A stretch of 64,000 nt of DNA from Campylorhamphus procurvoides. Lineage: Eukaryota; Chordata; Aves; Passeriformes; Dendrocolaptidae. The position numbers and the translations under genes are program-made. The notes beneath the pieces are model-generated. The model saw nothing but the letters and a program-made list of their open reading frames with translations, did no database searches and was not told the DNA's origin. Positions within the stretch are counted from its first letter, which is position 1, and each line of letters begins with the position of its first letter. Positions 59,580 to 64,000 of this stretch are shown here, in pieces. The stretch covers positions 105,800 through 169,799 of the forward strand of contig WBMV01008576.1 in the NCBI GenBank assembly GCA_013396655.1. Direction: 5' to 3'.

Positions 59580-59920
59580 AATTATTTTCCTCCTTTTTTT
59601 GCTAAAGAAAGGTTTAGAAGGAGCCGCAGCTGTGATTACAAGTAGAGGAAAATTCCAACAGTGTGGTAAATTATTAATTAATATTGATGCACTATCAATC
59701 AGCATAGTGCATTTATGGAGTATTCAAAGTTAGAGAGAGGCTAATTAGCAGTCTAAAGGGAAGGCCATTTGAGAAAGCATGGTAGAGACTTTGGCTTAGA
59801 TTTACAGTGGTATTTATTTAGAGATTTTATGGGTTCATTGAATATGTACAGCCGGTAGTTTCATAAAGTGAGTCACTAGCTACTTTACAGAGAAAAAGTA
59901 AATCTGACCAGACATAACAT
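59580..59920. promoter_or_regulatory. Candidate homeodomain-responsive enhancer block
   Basis: Repeat-free AT-rich sequence contains TTATTAATTAATATT (59671-59685), ATCAATCA (59694-59701, the reverse of the PBX-HOX composite TGATTGAT), TTTATGG (59712-59718, posterior-HOX type) and GCTAATTAGC (about 59740). The density of distinct homeodomain words within 75 bp, in a desert that probably regulates HOXD, is suggestive. No conservation test could be run. Confidence 0.3.
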
Positions 59921-60440
59921 GTTTTTCCAGGTTAACTGTAATGGAAGTGCATGCACTGGACAGGAAGAGGAGTTCCTTCAGACCAGCCCACCACAGCAAT
60001 ACCAGAAATGCTCATTTGATGTAAGAAAAACTACAGTTTGGTTATTCAGCCAGCTAAATACTGAATTTCCATTCAACCCTCTAAAACATATTTCTCTGTC
60101 TGGGCAATACAAAAATACACCTACTATGACAGTTAAAGACTACAGTGATTTTAGACATTATGCGAACAATGATCTGGATGTATACTTATTTTCTGCTGAT
60201 GTAACATCTATTGTACAGCAACACAGATTAATTACTATAGTTTCAGGAGTTTTTCTGCAGCATTTACAGTATTAAGATTCATCTGCGTGCTTATTGGAAG
60301 CTATAACTTTTGAGAATATTTAGAATGGGAATGCCTAGGTTTCAAAATTACATTGTTGGAGTAAGAAGATTTGTCCACAGATAAAATTTTACTTATGATG
60401 ACGTAATTTCAAACAATAAATCAATGATTTGTTTTTCTTG

Positions 60441-60499
60441 TTAAAACAATGCCTGATGACAGCCACTTTTCCAAAGTGGTTTGATTCATATTGTTTTAA
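60441..60499. repeat. 59-nt hairpin, pre-miRNA-sized
   Basis: The outer arms TTAAAACAAT (60441-60450) and ATTGTTTTAA (60490-60499) pair over 10 bp. The inner arms CCACTTT (60463-60469) and AAAGTGG (60473-60479) pair over 7 bp with a TCC loop. The intervening 12 and 10 bases pair only in part. The size suits a small precursor RNA, but the large internal loop and 3-nt terminal loop argue against a standard miRNA. Confidence 0.7.
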
Positions 60500-63248
60500 A
60501 GCCAGTCATCAAAATCAACTTTCCTCCTTTTCTTTAGCATCACTGTGAGAGTTAATCCCTGCCTTATACAGGTTCATTCACATTTTCTATTCAATTTCAT
60601 TGAGAATTGGAAAAAAATAAAAAAGTAGATTTAAAATTGTAATTCAGATTTCATTTTAAATTGCTTATCTCTGTTCACCTTCTGATTAAACATAATTTTT
60701 TTGGAACCAAAATATCACATTATCTTTATGACCACACTCTCCATCAAAGCAGTAAAAGCTTGAAGGTTTACTGCAAGAAGGGTTCCCCTTACTGGTATTT
60801 CAGTGTACTACAGGGCTCAGATCCCCTTTATGGTTTTAAACAACTGAAATCATTTAACCCAAAGCAGCTGCTGGTTGTGTCTTGATTTGGGGACCCCTCA
60901 CACAGTCTTTGTTCAAGGCTTATACATATGTTTAGCAAACATATGCCAAGTCATCAATAAATACTGGCTACTGGTTGCTGGATTTGCAAGTGTCTTCATA
61001 GTTTTTGATACTTTTCGAAAGGAGGGACATATTTCTGTATGTGTATCATCAAACAATATGTGCTAAAATACCAATTATATTATTTACAGCCACAATACAT
61101 ACACCTTGTAGTTATATAGGGTGTTTGAAAGATTTTATTGGCATTTACATAGAGTGGCTACAAAAATGACCGAGTGACAATTACGTTAAGTCATCTTGTA
61201 AGTGCTGCTGAACCCATTATCCCCTGACAGTATCCACACAGGATACTGAAACCTCGTGGTTTCTGAGAGAGGGTGCTCACCACAGTAGAGAAGGTCAACT
61301 TCAGCAATGCATTTTCACACTCTCATTCAAAGAACCCCACAGGGCAGAGCTTGGGAAATGGAGCTGTACAGCTAATCCTTCACAAGTGTATCCATTGTTT
61401 AAAACTGCTCTACCAAAAATGAGCAGAATAAGTTTTTAAGTCTTGACAGCTCAGTATTTCCCATAGCTAGTCCCAGTCTACCTTGCCAGAATAAGGAATA
61501 TCCTATTTCTTTTTTTAAAAAGGCCAGAAGAAACACTCATCTCCTTTACATTTGGAACATTGGAAGAAATATTTTTCATTTTCCATGGCATGTTACTTTA
61601 CAGTGAAATTTCTTCTGCTGATATGGGCACATCTGTAACATACAGAGAACACAAGGTGGAAAGATCTGTAGATGCTCCTCTTCACACTGAAGGTAAATTA
61701 GTTACCTTACTCTGGAAGGCTGAAAAAATACGGCTGCTGCAGTCAGGCCAGGAGCTCAGAAAACATCTCAAGTGCACAGGCGTCCCAGGCTCCTCAGTTG
61801 GCTCATCACAAGGTCAGGATCAGCTCTGACAATGCTGGTGGGCTGTGCTGCAGCCTAAGATGAAGTAAGCATACTGCCCATTAGCAGTGTAGGACAGAGC
61901 TACAGCATCTCCACATGCTTCCTGTCACAGACATTGTTTGCACATGCCCCCACACTTTCTCCCTGCTACACAGGCAGATGGACTCCTGTGGGTTGTCAGA
62001 AAGCTGGCTTGGCTTCCTCCTCAACGAGTGCTCTCTTGTGGCTGGGGTACAAACAGCTCATCTTGACACCTGCTCTTGTGAATGATTGCTGGTTCTTGCT
62101 AAGCAGTGAATGGCTGTTTCTGTCCTGGTTACGGTCCATGTCAGAGCTCCAAAAGGCCACAAGGCTTCCTGGGACTCGACTGTCACATCAGGCAAAGGTA
62201 GACAGATCCAGACAACCCTTGCTGCCAGGTCATCCCTTGACCAATAATCCCTGTTTCCAGGGCTCATTTTCTAACACCCCTTGCTGTGGTGGGATTCTCC
62301 CTTTTAAGTTCCACCTCCAGGTTTTTCAGACTCTCAGCTGTGGGGGTTAGGTCCAGAGGCTGTGTTTTTTAACCATTGCCATTTTGAATTGAAAAAAGAC
62401 ATTCCACAATGCTTATGTTTGAAGTATTTTTATTGCCAGGCACCAAAGGAAGATTCAGTGAGTACAGTACATACACTTCTCAGTTGCACAACATCCCAAG
62501 ATCACATTTTTATGGGGAGTTGCTAAACTGTAGATTCCTGACCATTTCTTGAGGATTTCTTCTTTGTTGTATTGAGATAGTAATGGCACTGGAAGTCCAC
62601 ATAGGATTTCTAACTAATTTTCAGGCTAAATGCTGTGAAAGTAAGCCATAATACTGGAATTCCGCTATGAAATAAAACAAAGCACAACAGCCGATATTTC
62701 ATTTTCAGTAGTTACTTCTGTCATGACTTTTTAAAACCGTATTTTCAGGCAAAAAGATGGAGCTTTTAGCATTTCTTTAGAATCTTCTATTCTCTACTCC
62801 AAGCACTAATCTAAATGAGAGTGTTGTCAGGAGTTTCTCACATCACTTTGCAAGAGAATCAAGTTTCATTGAAGTCATATTTAATTTAGAGCTAAAAAGT
62901 CTTAAATGATAGTTGGTAGAAAAACTTAGTGTTCCTGTGTCCTGGCTTGCTTTCAAAGGAAGGAGAATCTAGCCTACAGATGGCCAAGTATCTGAAGTCT
63001 CTGTCTGGCCAGGATGTACTTGTAACTAATTTAGGCATCTGCTTTTGATGATGCCTTTTTGGGCTGTTGTAGGAAGCAGCCTGCACTAATAGTCATGTAT
63101 GCCATTTTTGGCAGTAGGCCTGTTTCCTTAATTAAAGTAATTTTATTCATACAATCAATAAACACACATTTCCTTCCCAAATATATCTTGAAAAAATGTT
63201 AATTTAGATAGAGTAATAGAGTATTTGGCCATGCTATAATAATATTAA

Positions 63249-63357
63249 ATCAATATTTGAAGGAGATTAGGGAACGTCTTTGAGAATATCAATATCTTCA
63301 CTAATAGATTAATAGTTCATCACATACTTCACAATAATTTAAAAAAATATCAATATT
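63249..63357. promoter_or_regulatory. Three ONECUT-like ATCAATAT words
   Basis: ATCAATATT (63249-63257), ATCAATATC (63288-63296) and ATCAATATT (63349-63357) fit the ATCAATA-type core of ONECUT/HNF6 sites. The surroundings are very AT-rich, so chance is a real alternative. Confidence 0.25.
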
Positions 63358-64000
63358 TAAGTCATGTTAGAACAACTACAAGGAAAGTCTGGATTAAGGC
63401 TGCTTTTTGGTCCCAAATCTAAAACCCCCCAAACATATAAAAGCAGAATGACATAAATTCAGTTCACTGTGGTACTCAGGATTTCCTAAATCTGCTTCTT
63501 AACATTGCTTGAAGTCTATTTTGTGCTCTGAAGTGCTTTAAAACAATTGCATGCTTTATTGCTTACTTTCACACTTAACTAACAAGTTTAACTACAGGCT
63601 TGAATACCAGTACAGAATTCCTTTTGAGAATGCTGAATTTCAGGCTAGACTCCCACCACCTACTCCAAAGAGCACTTTGCTCTAAGCAGAGGCAAAAGGG
63701 TATAATTAGCTTGTTCCTATTTCTCACTTCCTGGCACCTGGCCTTTCCACCATGTGATGAAGCAATGAAAGTCCAAGTTTTGGGACAGTGGGAGCCACCC
63801 AGAGCAACCAGTGTGCAGTCTGAGGATGGGAAGGTGCACAGAGCTGCTCTGTAAACCACTCCACCACCTCCATTCTACCAGCATCTCTATCAGATGTGGT
63901 TTCGTGACTCTCCACTCAGGAAATTCTTATCTCTCTTCACATCTGAGATTTGAAGCCATAAAAAACTGACTGCTGATTCTATGCTTTGCCTTTCACTTCT

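Larger units (their letters stand above)
58366..64000. other. Intergenic DNA, part 5
   Basis: No gene is recognised. It holds a threefold ATTGCAA-type repeat (58691-58735), a possible enhancer block (59580-59920), a 118-codon open frame (59919-60275) of doubtful meaning, a pre-miRNA-sized hairpin (60441-60499), and three ATCAATAT words near 63249-63357. Confidence 0.7.

Noticed and set aside
61934..62350. 138-codon plus-strand frame
   Set aside because: No recognisable family, and another frame covers part of it on the opposite strand.
1..64000. tRNA, rRNA, CRISPR, bacterial or viral genes
   Set aside because: No cloverleaf B-box pattern, spaced repeats, bacterial gene layout or retroviral/endogenous viral reading frames were recognised on either strand.

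Overview
This is vertebrate nuclear DNA, most likely from a bird. It is AT-rich and CpG-poor, with short exons separated by introns of 0.4-12 kb. The repeats I can recognise are two CR1 LINE fragments with the typical avian CR1 3' end. There are no operons, bacterial genes, CRISPR arrays or tRNAs. I cannot name the species.

Left 25 kb: the window opens in an intron of MTX2 (metaxin 2, a mitochondrial outer-membrane protein), on the + strand. Nine coding exons can be placed: 4012-4059, 5022-5068, 16946-17018, 20017-20093, 20879-20971, 21705-21743, 22151-22276, 22879-22955 and 24843-25050. All have canonical GT/AG borders, and their phases join into one open frame of 262 codons plus a stop. The first coding exon (the start codon and roughly a dozen residues) lies left of the window. 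The 3' UTR holds two AATAAA signals, at 25099 and 25313.

Right 39 kb (about 25.35-64 kb): I find no exon of any protein I recognise. In tetrapods MTX2 sits next to the HOXD cluster, on its HOXD1 side, and the gene desert beyond MTX2 is the telomeric HOXD regulatory landscape (T-DOM), which carries limb and trunk enhancers. By synteny this desert is probably the start of that landscape. This is inference, because no HOXD gene is in the window. It holds a 190-bp CR1 piece (39145-39334, +), a 1.2-kb CR1 piece (57161-58365, -), an 18-bp minisatellite (44939-45000), and several AT-rich segments with clustered homeodomain-type, PBX-type or ONECUT-type motifs. It also holds several clean inverted repeats: 27165-27192, 31400-31422, 41646-41695 and 60441-60499.

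I see no convincing new gene system. The best leads are the inverted repeats and motif clusters in the desert, an apparently longer MTX2 C-terminal tail, and a run of three frame-neutral MTX2 exons.
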